NCBI GenBank assembly: GCA_034336665.1
Contig: CM067566.1
Location: forward strand, 20,628,330 to 20,692,329
Origin: Luscinia megarhynchos
Lineage: Eukaryota > Chordata > Aves > Passeriformes > Turdidae
Reading direction: 5' to 3'
Length of the DNA: 64,000 nucleotides
Shown: one piece after another, positions 37,701 through 49,262 of the stretch
Position numbering within the stretch: the first letter of the stretch is position 1
How the letters are laid out: the number at the start of each line of letters is the position of its first letter
Position numbers and translations under genes: made by a program
The notes under the pieces: generated by a model
Seen by the model: the letters and a program-made list of their open reading frames with translations, nothing else
Told to the model about the DNA's origin: nothing
Databases searched by the model: none

Positions 37701-38474
37701 TGTATAGTTATCTGCTTATTTTGTGTGCAGTTTAAAACCTATGATTCTATGACAATTGTATTTTTTGATACTCTCTTACAAATTCTGTACACACTATACA
37801 TAATGATAATTAATTACAAATGCAATAATGGCAGATGACATTATTATCCACTTGAGAAGACCAAACAAAAAACTACTTAAACTAGATGCAAACTTTGTTG
37901 AATGTATTATAATAAAGCATTTTTTGAGGTAGTAACGATGAGGAAATTGTCTAAGGTACATTCATTTTCCTTTACAGCATGAATTGACAATAAAAATTAA
38001 CATGAGCTTTCTAACCATTCTGGGTTTTGTTTATCTTTAGTCCACGATATTGCTCACAGAGAATCTATCAAGTTTAAAAGCAGACTCCAAAATCACTCCA
38101 AAATAAAAATGGGTAATAAGATAGCACTTAATAAATAGTTTCAAAACCCCCTTATAATATGCTGTTCATGTTAGCATATGATAGAGTCCATAAAACACAG
38201 TGAACATCTTCCTATTTATTCTAAAGCATTCTATTACCTGAATTTAGCTACATACAAGTTATGTTTGTAGGTGAGAAATACAGCTGCCTTCACTAACATC
38301 TCCAACTCATTTAACATTTTGCTAAAACCTTCCTATCTGACCCCTACATCTAGAGTAGCATTAGTTCAGTAGGTACTCTTGGAGATGCTATTGACTTCAG
38401 AAGTAAGACTTCACATCTATCAAACAAGTTACTTACAATGTAAATGTGTAATTATGTTAATCTACTCATAAAGA
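31746..38474. other. AT-rich non-coding DNA, largely featureless
   Basis: About 6.7 kb without a recognised repeat family or exon. Simple features include a 21-T tract at about 36172-36192 and a 13-A tract near 35907. The patch 32690-32900 contains an octamer ATGCAAAT (32780), TAAATTAATA and TAAATTAAAC in repeat-free sequence and could be a conserved noncoding element. The rest shows nothing I can name. Confidence 0.5.
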
Positions 38475-38981
38475 TTGTTTTCCAACACATGGTGGAGAGC
38501 AGCGTGGTGAAACTAAAATTCAAACTGCAGCTTGTGGAGATCCAGAGCAGGCAGATATTCCCTGATAAACTGCTGCCCACGCCTATACTTGAGAAAATCT
38601 GTCCTGAAGGACTGCAATCCATGGGAATGATCCATGTTAGAGCAGACATGACAGAAGGAGTGGCAGAGAGCTACTATTATGAGCTGACCACAACTCCTCA
38701 CTCTCAGAGGAGTTGAAAATGAAAGATTGAAATTGAAACTGGGGAAAAGGAAGTGGTGGGTGAAGGTGTCAAGGTATTGCATCTTTTCCTCAGCATCCAA
38801 ATTTGATTTTTATTGCCAATAAATCAATTTTCCCTGCATTAATGCTGGTTTCCTGTACGAGTAATTTGTAAGTGATTTCCCTGTCTTTATCATTACCCAT
38901 GAGCTTTTCTATCTTATATTCTCTTGTTGAGGAGTAAGGTGGGTGGACATACAGCAGCCAGCCAAGGTCAGCCTACCACAG
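38475..38981 (+). mobile_element. Partial avian endogenous-retrovirus LTR (3' part)
   Basis: The sequence follows the latter part of a common avian LTR. It has a series of decayed internal repeat blocks (GTGGAGATCCAGAGCAGGCA; CTGTCCTGAAGGACTGCAAT; GAGCTGACCACAACTCC), then GTGGTGGGTGAAGGTGT. An AATAAA lies at about 38818. The U5-like end has TTTGTAAGTGATTTCCCTGT, TATCATTACCCATGAGCTTT, TTGAGGAGTAAGGTGGGTGG and CAGCCAAGGTCAGCCTACCA, closing in CACA near 38981. The U3 start is not recognisable, and no internal gag/pol/env sequence follows, so this is a partial solo LTR. ERVL-like class is my recollection and is less certain than the LTR call. Overlapping frames of 65-95 codons inside it are incidental. 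Confidence 0.8.
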
Positions 38982-40385
38982 TTCATTAATTATATGCTGG
39001 CCATATCAGTAAGTCATATATGTCACTATTTTTGTTTTAGTTCTACTTTATATCTTTAAATTCTATAAAACTGTTCCACAGATTAACTATCATTTTCTGT
39101 ATGAAATCAAATAAATTACTCTAGGAAAATGCAAAACCTTTAGGAAGTATATTTAGGAAGTATAATAAACATTAATACTTCACTATTGCTTGTGAGCCCA
39201 CTTGTTCAATGTAAAACTAAGTATTTTCTAGATATGACTTTGAAGACAGGATACAGAAGCAGTGTTTCTTTTTCCTTTTCTTCACAAGAAATTAATTTTC
39301 TCTGCTTCACCTCCCTGTTTGACCTTCCTTATGCTTTTTATATGATATGGATCCAGGAAGATACTGGATTTTGTGAATATTAATGAAGACAGCTCAAAAT
39401 TTCTTCCTCCTAAGAGACAAGAAAAAATATGCAGTACTATAGCTAACAAATGTATTCCCATGGGGACTGAGAATTTGATTAATTTATTTAATTGGAAAAT
39501 TAAAGGAAATAAAAGTACAATTCCCATGGTTCAAGGATTTGAAATTCACTAATATTCTTTTTGAAAAATAAGAATTCTCATTATATAAACTAGATTTAAA
39601 CATCATAAATTGTGGGTCCGTCTGTAGTTCCATTTACATGACAGTAAGGCTAGAATAATAAAATGAAAATCAATACAATTGATATTCAGCACCATTATCA
39701 TACACAGTATGTAACTTGAACCTATGTGATGCTTAAATTTCAGTGATGTTAGGGAAACATATTTAGTCATTATTTTAATCACAGCACATAGATGCTACCT
39801 TGAAATAACTAAATAACTAAAAATATAAATTCTATTAATATTATTTTTAATGTTAATGTATAAAAATGTAAATTAAAATTGTAAATTTGGAATTAATTTT
39901 GCAAAATTTTTAGTTAATCAGATAATATCTGTCAGCCTACTTATGTTGCAGTATTAGTTGAGCTCTAATAAAAGGCTAAATAAGATAGAGTTGTGCATAT
40001 GTTTATATATTGAGTTGTGGTCTGACAAGGCAACTTTCAAAAAGCTTGGGGTTTTTTTAATGTTACTACTAATATTGCTACATCACTACCAGATAAAGGT
40101 GAATAAGCCTAGGGCTTATATTTGATTTACAGCATCTTTATCACAGATCACATATAACAAATGGAGATCTCTGCTTAACACAATATCAGACTGAATTTAT
40201 GAATTTGTATCTAAAAGTTGAATCTCATTAATTATACAGCCTCTGTAGAATTTTAATGAAAAAATTTCTCTAAAACATATGGCATTTAGTATTTTACCAC
40301 TATTGGGTTCTTTTGTGAGTGTCACAGCTATTGATGTTGATCTGCCATGCAAATGTGAAAAATTGTTTAAAGTCTATCATCTAAG
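38982..40385. other. AT-rich non-coding DNA, no feature recognised
   Basis: No repeat or exon recognised in this 1.4 kb. Confidence 0.55.
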
Positions 40386-40775
40386 GGCAGCCTTGGCTGC
40401 AGCAAGCGTGGAATGACAGAGTTCAAGATCTTTAGGGCAGCAAGGGAATGACACAGCAAGCTGGATATCCTGGATTTCAAGAGAGCAGAGTTTGGTCTCT
40501 ACAGGGATGTGCTCGGTCGAGTGCAATGAGACAGCCCTGGAGGGAAGAGGGGCCCAAGAAAGCACGCTGATATTCAAAGATTTCTTCCACTGTGCTCAGG
40601 AGTGATGCATCCCAACAAAGAGGAAGTCAGGCAAAAAAGCCAAGAAGTCTGCATGGATGAAGAAGTTCCTGGATAAACTCAAGGAGAAAAACGGAAGTCT
40701 ATAGAGGGTGGAAGGAACAGCAGGTAGTCTTGGAGGAATACAAGGAGATTGCTCAAGTAGATATTAGTACAAAGT
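40386..40775 (+). mobile_element. CR1 LINE ORF2 fragment (endonuclease-RT linker)
   Basis: The fragment matches the part of CR1 ORF2 between the endonuclease and the reverse transcriptase palm. Blocks in order: CCTTGGCTGCAGCAAGCGTG, GAGTTCAAGATCTTTAGGGC, GCCCTGGAGGGAAGAGGGGC, GATGCATCCCAACAAAGAGG, GAAGTCAGGCAAAAAAGCCA and GAGGGTGGAAGGAACAGCAG. In translation these correspond to the CR1 segments ending in the CIPTKRKSGK-like block and the YRGWK-like block. It is truncated at both ends and carries no catalytic motif. Confidence 0.87.
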
Positions 40776-40904
40776 CGCTCTACATATCTTCATCTGCATC
40801 ATCCTAGAAATACAAGTTTAGATTCTCATTAACTGCCTTCTTGCTGCTCAGAGCTTTTGGATGTACCACTATTAAGTCAACAGTTCTTTGTCTAGGACTT
40901 CCAG

Positions 40905-40980
40905 ATCATAAAATCGTAGAATGGTTTAGGTTGGAAGGGATCATTTTAAAGATCATCAACTTGCAACCACTCCACCATGG
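40905..40980 (-). mobile_element. CR1 LINE 3' end fragment
   Basis: The plus strand reads ATCATAAAATCGTAGAATGG and then TTTAGGTTGGAAGGGATCAT, followed by AAAGATCATCAACTTGCAAC, the reverse complement of the CR1 3' terminus. It lies about 130 bp from an oppositely oriented CR1 fragment. Confidence 0.85.
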
Positions 40981-41489
40981 GTGCAGTCAGTAGTGCACAG
41001 TGCTAGGTACAAGTGTTCCCAGGTATGCTACAATGCAGTCAGTGACTCAGATATTACCAAAGGGTTGTCCCTTGCTTTGGGGAGGAAAGAAGAACAAGCA
41101 TGTCAGCTTGCTTGCACGGTGCTCACCCTTTGCTATGGAGGATTTCAAATGCCAATTTATACTTTTTGGAGAACTGTAGTCAACTAATCTGTTACTGTTG
41201 CCATAAATGGTAGTGGATCAGCCACTGTATATGTGAATGAGAGACACTGGAAGTCATAATGAAAGGATTATAAAGACTGTGGGTCTTGTGCAAGGGCAGA
41301 AGAGAACTGTGACACCTTCGCATCGCTCCATCTTCCAGCTGGCTGATTGCAGTGATAATGGCCATCTGGCCTCTATCTGAAAACCTTGCAACAGGCCAGC
41401 ATGCCCATGGAAATCCCTTTGCCATGCATTTCATGGTATACCTTATGTCTGTAGGCCTCATTCCTAAAGTCCCGTGAAGGCAGTACTGG
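40981..41489. other. Unclassified segment between two minus-strand CR1 pieces
   Basis: This roughly 500-bp segment separates the CR1 3' terminus (40905-40980) from a CR1 RT-end piece (41490-41605) in the same orientation. It is less AT-rich than ordinary DNA here and contains a 117-codon minus-strand frame that starts in CR1 sequence and leaves it. It could be an insertion into one CR1 copy, or a diverged region of CR1 I cannot align. Confidence 0.4.
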
Positions 41490-41605
41490 AAAGCTGCTGT
41501 AAGGTCTCCACAGAGCCTTCTCTTCTCCACCTTGAACAACCCCAATTCTCTCAGCTCATCTTTATAAGAGAGGTGATCCAGTCCTCAAATCATCTTAATT
41601 TTGTA
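41490..41605 (-). mobile_element. CR1 LINE fragment, end of reverse transcriptase
   Basis: The plus strand reads AAGGTCTCCACAGAGCCTTC, CTTCTCCACCTTGAACAACC, CCCAATTCTCTCAGCTCATC and AGAGAGGTGATCCAGTCCTC, the reverse complement of the CR1 ORF2 C-terminus. On the minus strand this gives LGLFKVEKRRLCGDLTAAFQ, matching the CR1 GLFSLEKRRLRGDL pattern. Confidence 0.85.
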
Positions 41606-43639
41606 GATTGGAACCCTGAATGCAGGTGTTAATGTCAGCTATTTTACTTTTCTTTCTGAAAAACAATCCCATCTCTTGAAGTATCCACTGACTTACTTTT
41701 TTCAGTTTCATCCACTAGAATATAGTTATTTGTGGTTCAAAATGAAATTGGCTGGATAATCTAACATATTGTAATAAATTCTTAGTAGTGTTTTTCTACT
41801 AACTTATTCTACTCTAAAAAAATGCCAGAAGCATTTCTTGAGCTTTCTTGGAAAAAGAAAAGAACCTTTATTTAGTCAATTTTCTTGTTCAGATTACCTG
41901 GTAAATGCATAAGTATTTGATGCCTGAAAAAACATCAACCATGTAGAAGTGCCTAAGTCACGTAGTAGATGTAATAAAAGAAAAACACATGAAATTCAAC
42001 TTCTCCACAGAGCCTGAAATTTCTTTCTCTGTCCGAAAGGCACAGTAAAACTGTTGTTTAAATCATCAAATCTCTTCCTGCCTTTGAAAGAATTCCTCTT
42101 GTTACTCTTTCCTATGACATTCAATGAATAAAATGGTGCCTACCAATATCATAGGCTTCCTATTCTATTAACTCTTCCAAAGAACTGAGAAACTGAATAC
42201 CGACAGATTTGTCCTTAATTAGCAGATAGTGTAAAGTATGAGAAACAGTAGAAAATATTGCACTACTGACCCCCAATAAGTTAGAGAAAGAAAAATACCG
42301 TTTAAAACTTGTAATATCCTAAGTATCATTATCTATTTGCCATAAGAATATGACCTTTAACATTTATAACTCAATAATTAACAAGTGTTATTTCAGGAAG
42401 TAGTAAAATGTGGCCCATTCATTACAATCCATCCATTATTTTGGTTTCACTAAAATGATACCAGTGTGTAGTATACATATGGGGGGAGGGAAAAGAGTAA
42501 GTTCAATGTTCCTTCTGATGTCAACTAGTAATTAAAGAAATCTGAGTGAACACTCAGCTACCCTCAGGGATGTAAGGAAATGACTGAACATAGTTTAGAC
42601 AGAGGTTTGAGTATGTAATTTATTTATGAACTAATGCATTAATTCATGAGAATCTGGAGGTGGTATGGGGATTAGGGCTTTCTACTCTATAATCTTTCCC
42701 TGGGAAATGTATAGTTTAGTATTCTTAGCCAGCTGGTGATTGAAACAGTCTGAAGCCAGATTGGTACACTTTTTTTTGCTTACATGTACCTTTGAGCCAA
42801 ATGTGAGGTACTGACATCAGTCTGTCATAATGGATCTGCAGAATGAGGATTCAGACAACCCTTTAAAATGCTCTAGACTATCATTTACACTAAGTAATCC
42901 TTTTTTCCTTTTTTTTTTTCAAACACAGGCTAATCATTTATCCAACACTCATTAGAATAAAAACTGAAAATGTAAGCAAGTGACAAGTCTTGAAATGTGT
43001 GAAAATGTAACTAGCTGAAAAGTGTCAAAGAATAAAGTTGGGGTTTTTTATTTGTTTTAGATACACCAAAAAATGCTAAAGACTATTAGAAAGCTTTTTC
43101 TTCTGCTGCTATGTAATCAGTGTGCAATAGCTTTATGTCTACTTGTTACTTGTCTTTGTCCTTTAACTAAACAACAAACTAAAGGACAAGAGACTGCAGT
43201 TCTATAAATGTGGGGTAGAAAAAAAAGGCCAAAGCATTATTCATATTTGCTCCAAGGTTATACTATAGCTCTTGATTTATAAGTACAGAATAATACCCAA
43301 GGTTATTATTTTTAGACTCATGCAGATAATATTGGGTCCTTTTTTTTTCTTGTGTGTGTGGGACTGTCGAATCAAATCATCAACAACTCATTATGGATTC
43401 ATTCCAAAACTAGAACTACCTGAGAGAAAACACTTAAGGAAGATAATTCTTTAGTCAAGAAAAAGAGAAAAGAAAGCTCTCCTAAATACGAAATCTAAAT
43501 TCTGTAATTCCTTCAGAAGAAAATAATTAAGACAGTGCTCTATTTCTCCTTCTTATAAATATGAATTTTAGCTATGCTGAGAAAGTATTGCTCAGGTAAG
43601 TGGACAATGAGGTGAACGGAAAATCGATTGTTTGCCAGC
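41606..43639. other. AT-rich non-coding DNA, no feature recognised
   Basis: Two kilobases with no recognised repeat family or exon; a G-run (GGGGGGAGGG) occurs near 42481. Confidence 0.55.
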
Positions 43640-43835
43640 ACCTCCAGTGTTGTGAGCACTTGCATAAAGTCCACTTGGAGACAAGTAAATAGTTGTGTAT
43701 GCTAAGAGTGGGTACTGGGTCCAATACTGTTCAGCTCTTCTGTAATGACTTGGACACTGTGACAGGGGGCATTCTCATCAAGTTTGCAGAAAAGGCACAA
43801 CTGAGTGGCTGGAGGAGAAATTTATCATCAGTATA
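43640..43835 (+). mobile_element. CR1 LINE reverse-transcriptase fragment
   Basis: GGTACTGGGTCCAATACTGT followed by TCAGCTCTTCTGTAATGACT and GGCATTCTCATCAAGTTTGC matches the CR1 RT palm. In translation this spans the LGPILF-like block, the NDLD block, and ILIKFAEKAQLSGW, which aligns with the CR1 catalytic region LSKFADDTKLGG. The catalytic Asp-Asp pair has become Glu-Lys, so this copy cannot be active. Both ends are truncated. Confidence 0.75.
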
Positions 43836-43902
43836 CTTCAGGAACTTCCTGGCCTGCTTATGTTTGGCTGAATTTTCCCTCCAGAAGGTACTGGGTGTGT
43901 AG

Positions 43903-44470
43903 TGGTTTTAAAGGAATAAAAACCTCATTGGGGAAAAGCTTAAGACTGCTTGAACTTCCCATTCCCTCCTCCACAACTGTGAAGGAGAAAAACAAAGAAA
44001 AACAAACTACAAGAAGAATCGAAAAAGAAGATAGCAATTTCTTACTAAAGAAGATAGCAATAAACACAGCAATAAAGAGAAAATTGCAAAAAAGAGGGCA
44101 TCATTTAACCAAAAAAGGCACAAACAAAACAAGATGGCTGCTGTTCCCAAGTAGCTGCATGTGTTCCCCTCAAAAAAAAAGGCAAGTATTGTTTTGACCT
44201 CTTGGGAATATTTTTTCCATGCATCTAACTCAGAGTACTGTAAGCTTTTCTAATAGTCTCATAAAGAAAGCTTTTTGGGGCCTTGCAGCCAGGAAGAGCA
44301 GGAATAGCACCTTGCCTTTCTGCTCCCTCTTTTTAAAGGACACACCACCACTCCCCTTCTGCAAATGGAGCAAATCAAAATAAGTTCCACTTCTAGTGTC
44401 TCAGTGTTCCTTGTCAAAAAATGCACCTCCCTAGCCCCCAACACTTCCATGCTCACAATTCCATAAAAAA
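43903..44470. mobile_element. Possible ERV LTR, boundaries uncertain
   Basis: The segment starts with TGTGTAGTGGTTTTAAAGGA and contains a purine-rich block (about 43980-44110), GGGCATCATTTAACC and AGGCACAAACAAAACAAGAT. It then turns pyrimidine-rich (about 44300-44450). This order is reminiscent of a passerine retroviral LTR read in reverse, but I cannot fix either end or the family. The 130-codon frame at 43805-44197 runs through the purine-rich part and looks like low-complexity translation. Confidence 0.35.
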
Positions 44471-44574
44471 ATGGTATTGAATATTCAACACTGAAGATCT
44501 ACCTCCTTGCTTGCTAACCATAGCAGTGTGGTTGAAGACCCTCCTGAGAGCCAGGACATGCAAAGGTGAAGTTG

Positions 44575-45545
44575 TTCCCTGAGATTTAGGCACATACCAA
44601 TGGATGGAACATCCACAGCTTCTTTGGGCAACCTGTTTCAGTGCCTCACCATCCCCATAGTGAATTTCTTCCTAACATTCTACCAAAACTTCCCCTCTTA
44701 CAGTTTAAGGCCAACATCCTTTTGTCATCACTACATGCCCTTGTAAATGGTCCCTCTCCAGCTTTCTTCTAGGCTCCCTTTAGACACTGGAAGGTTCTAG
44801 AGAGTCTCCCCAGACCCTCTCTTTAGGTTGAACGAAACCTAGAGGTTTGATAGGATTGGTACTCCAGACCTTTACTGATCTAGTGGCTTTCTTCTGGACT
44901 TGGTCCTTCCGGTTCATATCCTTCTTATGTTATGGACCTTGGAGCTGGATCAAGTATTCCAGGTAGCATCATGAGAAGAGAGTAGAGGGGGAAAATCATC
45001 TCCCTCGAACTGCTGGCCATGCTTCTTTTGAAGCTGCTTAGGATATAGTTGGCCTTCTGAGCTGCAAGCACATATTACCAGCCCATATGCAAGGCTCAAG
45101 TCCTCTGCTCTCAACCCACTCATTGGCCTGTCTGTACTTGTGCTTGGGCATGTCCCAACCCAGGTGCAGGATCTTGCACTTGGCCTTGCTAACTTCATGA
45201 GGTTTGTATGAGCCCACTTATTTAGCCTGTCAAAGTGCCTCTGGATGGTATCACTTGCCCCCGTTCCCTCTAGAGTATCAACCTCACCACACAAGTTGGT
45301 GCCATCCACAAACTTGCTGAGAGCGCACTGAATCCTACTGTTCATGTACCTGACAAAAATTGAAATAATTCTTGTCCCAATCAGACTTCTGAGGAGTGCC
45401 ACTTGGTCACCAACACCCTCCCAGATATCAAGTCACAGACTTCAACTCTTTTGAATGTGACCATCCACCAAGTGATCCACCAGTCAAATCCACAAATGTC
45501 AGAAGCTGAGTGAGAACCCTGACTTTAGACTTTGCAAAGGGATGG
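44575..45545 (-). mobile_element. CR1 LINE, 1-kb minus-strand copy of the RT end and 3' UTR
   Basis: The minus strand holds the C-terminal reverse transcriptase of CR1 ORF2 and most of the 3' UTR. A frame at 44950-45402 includes LSKFVDGTNLCGEVDTLEG, which aligns with the CR1 catalytic block LSKFADDTKL. The Asp-Asp pair is changed to Asp-Gly, so the enzyme is dead. Further on, the plus strand shows CCAACCCAGGTGCAGGATCT, TTGCACTTGGCCTTGCTAAC and GAGGGGGAAAATCATCTCCC, all reverse complements of CR1. The 3' UTR reaches GGCAACCTGTTTCAGTGCCT and GATGGAACATCCACAGCTTC near 44600. The terminal hairpin and octamer are absent, so the copy has lost its extreme 3' end. Confidence 0.9.
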
Positions 45546-46200
45546 TAAGATTGCTTCTAAACTTAAGGTGACAAACTCAGTCACTCATGAGACAAAGGAG
45601 ACAAGTTTTGTCTCTGCTCACAGGAGGAGGAACCCTCCCCTTTCTGCTGAAATGCCACTATATATCAGATAAGATGCCTTGGGGCTGCAGAATGAGAGCT
45701 AGCCTCAGGCTAGAACAGGAAAGACCAGCCATATAAAGCTGGTCTAACAACCACCTGCTGCACAACTACTGTCACCAGAACTGTATAGTAGTGGCTCTGT
45801 AACTGGAGACTCCTTGCCAAAAGGCACCAAAGAGCCTCTTTGTTGCCCAGAGAATACCGCTAGAGAAAATTAAAGCCTTCTGGGTGCTTGCATGTGTGAT
45901 GCCACAGAAGGTGCCAAGGCTGGTAAAGATTGCAGCCTACCACCTGTTTATACTCTTCTAAGTAGGGTTGAATGATGCTGCAATGAGGCAATTCAGAAAT
46001 ATGAAAAAAATCTTTAACTTCCTTGGAATGAAACTTTCCCCTTTCTTGTTTATCTGAAGAAGGCACACATAGTATTTACAGTGTCAGTCACATGATAATT
46101 AGGGGATATTCAGAATTCAATAGCAGGTTTTGAACTGTTGTAGATCACTGGCTAGCAGCTGTCACCCTTCAGAATAAGCCTTTAATATATCTGCTAGCCG
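45546..46200. other. Unclassified moderately GC-rich segment
   Basis: Next to the CR1 copy lies sequence less AT-rich than the window average, with CCATATAAAGCTGG (about 45730), later GAAAATTAAAGCC (about 45866) and clustered CTG/CAG words. A TATA-like box followed by an ATTAAA-type signal is what an LTR would show, but I recognise no family. It may be an old LTR or unique DNA. Confidence 0.3.
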
Positions 46201-49197
46201 GCAGGAAGTTCTGCACAGACTTTTCTGAAAGAGGTATCTACCCCATTAGACATTTTGGCATGGACCATGTCTTGGGTGCATTGAGCAATGGTGAATAGAC
46301 AGTTGATTCAAATAGTTCTGTATATTGATTACAGCTGATATATATATAGTCTATTTACACATACATTTTTCTGATGTGCCAGATTTTGTTCCATTTCTTC
46401 GCTATTTCACTGACTTTATTATGTCACTATCAAACCCACTGAAATCAAAGATGTCCTTGAGACAGAACAACAGTTTAATCCTCAGGGGGAAGTAAAATGA
46501 TTTTATAAAACACCTCTAGGTTATTACTGAAGCTGGAAGAGAATCATATGAAGAACTTCAAATACTCATATTTAAAACTTGGATTAAACTAAGATATTTC
46601 AATCTCTTTTTCTGAATAAAAATGAAAGGACCTATATCATAGGATGGTGGAAAATTTAACAGTAAATATGGCATATCTATAAGATTCAGAGTGGAATACC
46701 TATTCTACCTATACTAGACTAGGGCTTTGAACTTTTGAACGTAATAATCTAAAATGAAGAGAAGACTTCAATTTAGTGAATTTTTTTCAGTGATAGATTT
46801 GCATATTAATAAAGTCTGTCGGTGTCTCAGGTTGTTACTCCAGCCCTTTTCCCAATCACTGGTTATACAATACTAGGGCTGTTTTGAGTTTTTTTCCTTT
46901 GCAATCTCTTTTCTCAGATAGAACCCATTGCAGATTATGTTCAAGACACCTCCCAAAAGCTTCAATGTGGAATCATCATTAGACATATATCCTGGTGCTG
47001 ATGTCTAGGAAGAGGCATATTGTCACTGACACATGTGTTGCAAGCATTTAGTTATAATTAAATAAGCACCCAACCAAGCTGTGTTCAGCTACATTATAAT
47101 GTGATTAAAGGCTTGCTCTAAGAAATAGTCAGGATCTGCTTGGCTAGTTTTACTTTCTAATCTCCTAAGAAAGGATTAACATTAAAAAATGGTCTCATTA
47201 TTTCTCTGCTCCTTCATTTCAAGGCACAAATAATATTTGAAGATTAGAAAGCTTACTTTGTTATTGATGTTGCACAAGCTAATGTAGTATTTTCACATAA
47301 TAAATTTATGATTGTAGTGTATATTATATATAGCTGCATTTACTGCTTCTATTCCTATCTGTGGTGAATTCTTTGGAGTTTTTTGCCACTAGGTGCAGGT
47401 CTGTCTTGCTGTCTGATCCATAAAACAAAAATTGACTGGATGTTTTATTGCTCTCCCTTTCTTTAAGCTAATGTGTTTTCCTTATCTTAATCAGATAATT
47501 TAAAAATATTTCCAAGCACATGCATATGCACTCAAAGTTGATTGTTGTTAATAAAAACAGTAATGAATTTGCCTTCAGTAAAAAATACACAGTCAGAAAT
47601 ATTTATTTTCCATACAGAAAAAATCACAGAAATTATTTTAATCTTAGTAATTTAACATTGTTACTGATTATTGATTTATTCAAATGAGATGTGATAGTTT
47701 TACGTTTTAAATATCTTAAATACTTTGACAACTGGGCAATTTAGTTAATTAATTAACACTGCCAATTTTCCTCAAAGTTTAGGAAAAAACTTATCCAATG
47801 TTTATTTTCTGTTAAAATGAGTAAAGTTTGTGAGCAAAAAATTATTTAATTGAGCATCTTTATTGCCAAGACAGAAGTTAAAAACCCTCATTTGACATTC
47901 ACACAACAGAATTGCAGTTCCAAGACACATTACTTTAAATACTATCCCTTGTCTAACAGAAATATGAAATTAAATTGTGAGCTTCTTTTTAAGGATTTGT
48001 GAAGAAGGATATACACACACTGTAGCTTCAGATAATTAAATGGAGTTAAAAGCTTTCAAATTTATAGACTTTTTTTTTTCATAAGCAGTTAGCCTAAGTT
48101 AGAAGAGTAAGATGAAAACTTATCTTGAAAAAGAATAATTTGTTCGGTTGTATTCATCATAAACCTGCATTCAGTGCCCCAGTGAAAGTTCTTGATGAAA
48201 GTGCAAAGGGCCATTGTATTTAAAAGTTTTGTTGCTTCAAATTTTATGTTCCTGTCATCTCCCTTTAATACATTTTCTTTAAATATTGGTCTTACATTTG
48301 CAAAATCTTTGCACACACTTCTTTAGAAATAGTATTTAGTATACCCATGAGTAAAAAAAATATTCATATTTAGTACAAATTCTAAGTACATTAGGAGAAT
48401 TCTTTTGGGAAACAGACTGACTTAAATGTATTTCAGTTTGAAACTATGATTTCTATTCGGGCTATTCTGGAAGCATCATGCAAAGTAATGCTTAAGAACA
48501 GGGCTAGTTTTCTGCATATGATTAGAGAAACCAAAATTATCTTTCCCTTGGCACATCTGCCAAAGACGGGACTTAAAAAATAAACTCTTTCTGCAGGCTA
48601 TTGAAATTAAGCACAGTGATCTCATACAAAGCTCAGTGCAGCTGGTATCATGGGATGAAGACAGTTGAATCTTTTCTAAGATGGAAAAATGAAGTCAGAC
48701 CAAGCTTGCCTCCCTTCTTTCACAGAATATAATTATGTAAACCACAAAGCTCTATTATAGACAATGTCTATAATTTACAACTGTTTTTCCCTAAATTTTA
48801 AATAAAGCTTGTTAACAGTTGATGTCAAGCCGACATATTTCCTACAGATTCCATAAACAATGAACAATCAAAAATCTGTTTCTGTTGTTTCTTTCATAAT
48901 TATTTCAAATTGTGGGATCCTGTAATAAAAATCAACATAATGAACAAACACCATTGCATGTTGATAAACATCACAGTCTTTCAATTTTGAGAAAAAAATG
49001 ATGGCATACTAAGTAGTCTAGAAATCAACATATTTCTCTACAATGATACACAGAATTTGATTATAAGAATTTTCAAGTTTAGATCATTTTATGGTATAGA
49101 ATGTTTTCCTGCTCTGTTGATTTATCTAAGATATCTAGAGAGTTCATGAATCTCTGCTTTATGACATGGAACTTCAGTCTTAAAAAAAAAGAGAGTA
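46201..49197. other. AT-rich non-coding DNA, possible conserved patch
   Basis: Three kilobases without a recognised repeat or exon. The patch 47040-47290 is repeat-free, with TATAATTAAATAAG, GATTAAAGGC and a long run of unique sequence of even composition that could be conserved regulatory DNA. Other parts are plain AT-rich sequence. Confidence 0.4.
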
Positions 49198-49200
49198 CAT

Positions 49201-49254
<54 letters not shown>

Positions 49255-49262
49255 GTATACAT
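49198..49262 (+). repeat. Compound (CA)n(TA)n microsatellite
   Basis: About eleven CA units pass into TA units interrupted by CATATA and closed by TGTATACAT. Confidence 0.96.

Noticed and set aside
37730..37755. CTATGATTCTATGA as a CR1 terminus
   Set aside because: Only the terminal octamer-like word is present; the upstream sequence does not follow the CR1 3' UTR.
43805..44197. 130-codon lysine-rich frame
   Set aside because: It runs from a CR1 remnant through a purine-rich repeat-like stretch and has no domain.
44950..45402. 150-codon frame as a host gene
   Set aside because: It is a decayed CR1 reverse-transcriptase segment.
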